Shown: piece after piece, positions 12,583-12,682 of the stretch | Numbering within the stretch: the first letter of the stretch is position 1 | Layout: each line of letters starts with the position of its first letter | DNA from: CAZPUR01 sp964589815 | GTDB lineage: Bacteria; Patescibacteriota; Microgenomatia; UBA1400 | Direction: 5' to 3' | Assembly: GCA_964589815.1 (NCBI GenBank) | Contig: CAZPUR010000015.1 | Location: forward strand, 1-12,682 | Length of the DNA: 12,682 nt | The notes under the pieces: model-generated | What the model saw: only the letters and a program-made list of their open reading frames with translations | Databases searched by the model: none | What the model was told of the DNA's origin: nothing | Program-made: the position numbers and the translations under genes

Positions 12583-12611
12583 TCTATAACAAGAAATTTA
12601 AAAAATGTCAA
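12583..12611 (-). promoter_or_regulatory. Near-consensus promoter TTGACA-17-TATAGA with TGn extension
   Basis: On the minus strand TTGACA (12606-12611) is followed by a 17-nt spacer ending TGT and by TATAGA (12583-12588). The start codon of the 90-residue gene is 6 nt further on. This is the best promoter in the window. The remaining 12612-12682 shows nothing I can identify. Confidence 0.75.
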
Positions 12612-12682
12612 ATAATTTTCAGTTATAGGATTAGATTCCGCATTAGCTTATTATTAATGGATCTTTACAGAAATGACTTTGA

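Overview
The window is an A+T-rich bacterial scaffold containing three 100-N gaps. It looks like accessory cell-surface sugar biosynthesis from a small-genome lineage. My best guess is a Patescibacteria/CPR relative, based on composition, compact genes, promoters placed almost on the start codon, heptamer repeats and a small H/C-rich peptide that I associate with that group. This is inference; no rRNA, tRNA or ribosomal-protein gene is present to place it.

Layout. (1) Positions 1-6912, minus strand: a five-gene nucleotide-sugar and glycosyltransferase operon read from right to left. It contains UDP-glucose 6-dehydrogenase, a Gmd-like paralog lacking the catalytic Glu, a canonical GDP-mannose 4,6-dehydratase, a polyprenyl-phosphate sugar transferase fused to GtrA, and a GT2 domain fused to a GT39-type membrane transferase that runs off the left edge. 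Every spacer of this operon holds an inverted-repeat element, and the four elements look unrelated to one another. (2) 7067-8070, minus: two 123-residue membrane proteins with a 56-residue H/C-rich peptide between them, tightly coupled. (3) 8101-8710: hairpin-rich intergenic DNA and a 104-residue orphan ORF bracketed by perfect 12-bp inverted repeats, next to a gap. (4) 8711-10061, plus: a Xer-type tyrosine recombinase preceded by imperfect direct repeats around a promoter, followed 2 nt later by trmD. A heptamer repeat and an assembly gap interrupt trmD; its true C-terminus is recognisable in another frame after the gap. (5) 10042-12232, minus: rmlB, rmlD and a 77-residue orphan, the three packed together. 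(6) 12304-12611, minus: a 90-residue orphan with a near-consensus promoter.

Functionally, the window points to UDP-glucuronate, GDP-6-deoxyhexose and dTDP-rhamnose being made for a glycan or for glycosylated surface proteins. Polyprenyl-phosphate sugar synthases and a GT39-type membrane transferase would deliver sugars on the outer face of the membrane. rmlA, rmlC and the final GDP-sugar reductase are not visible unless the Gmd paralog fills that last role. A repeated promoter layout (a -10 hexamer 6-7 nt before the ATG, no Shine-Dalgarno) suggests leaderless transcripts at operon heads. Internal genes sometimes have strong Shine-Dalgarno sites.
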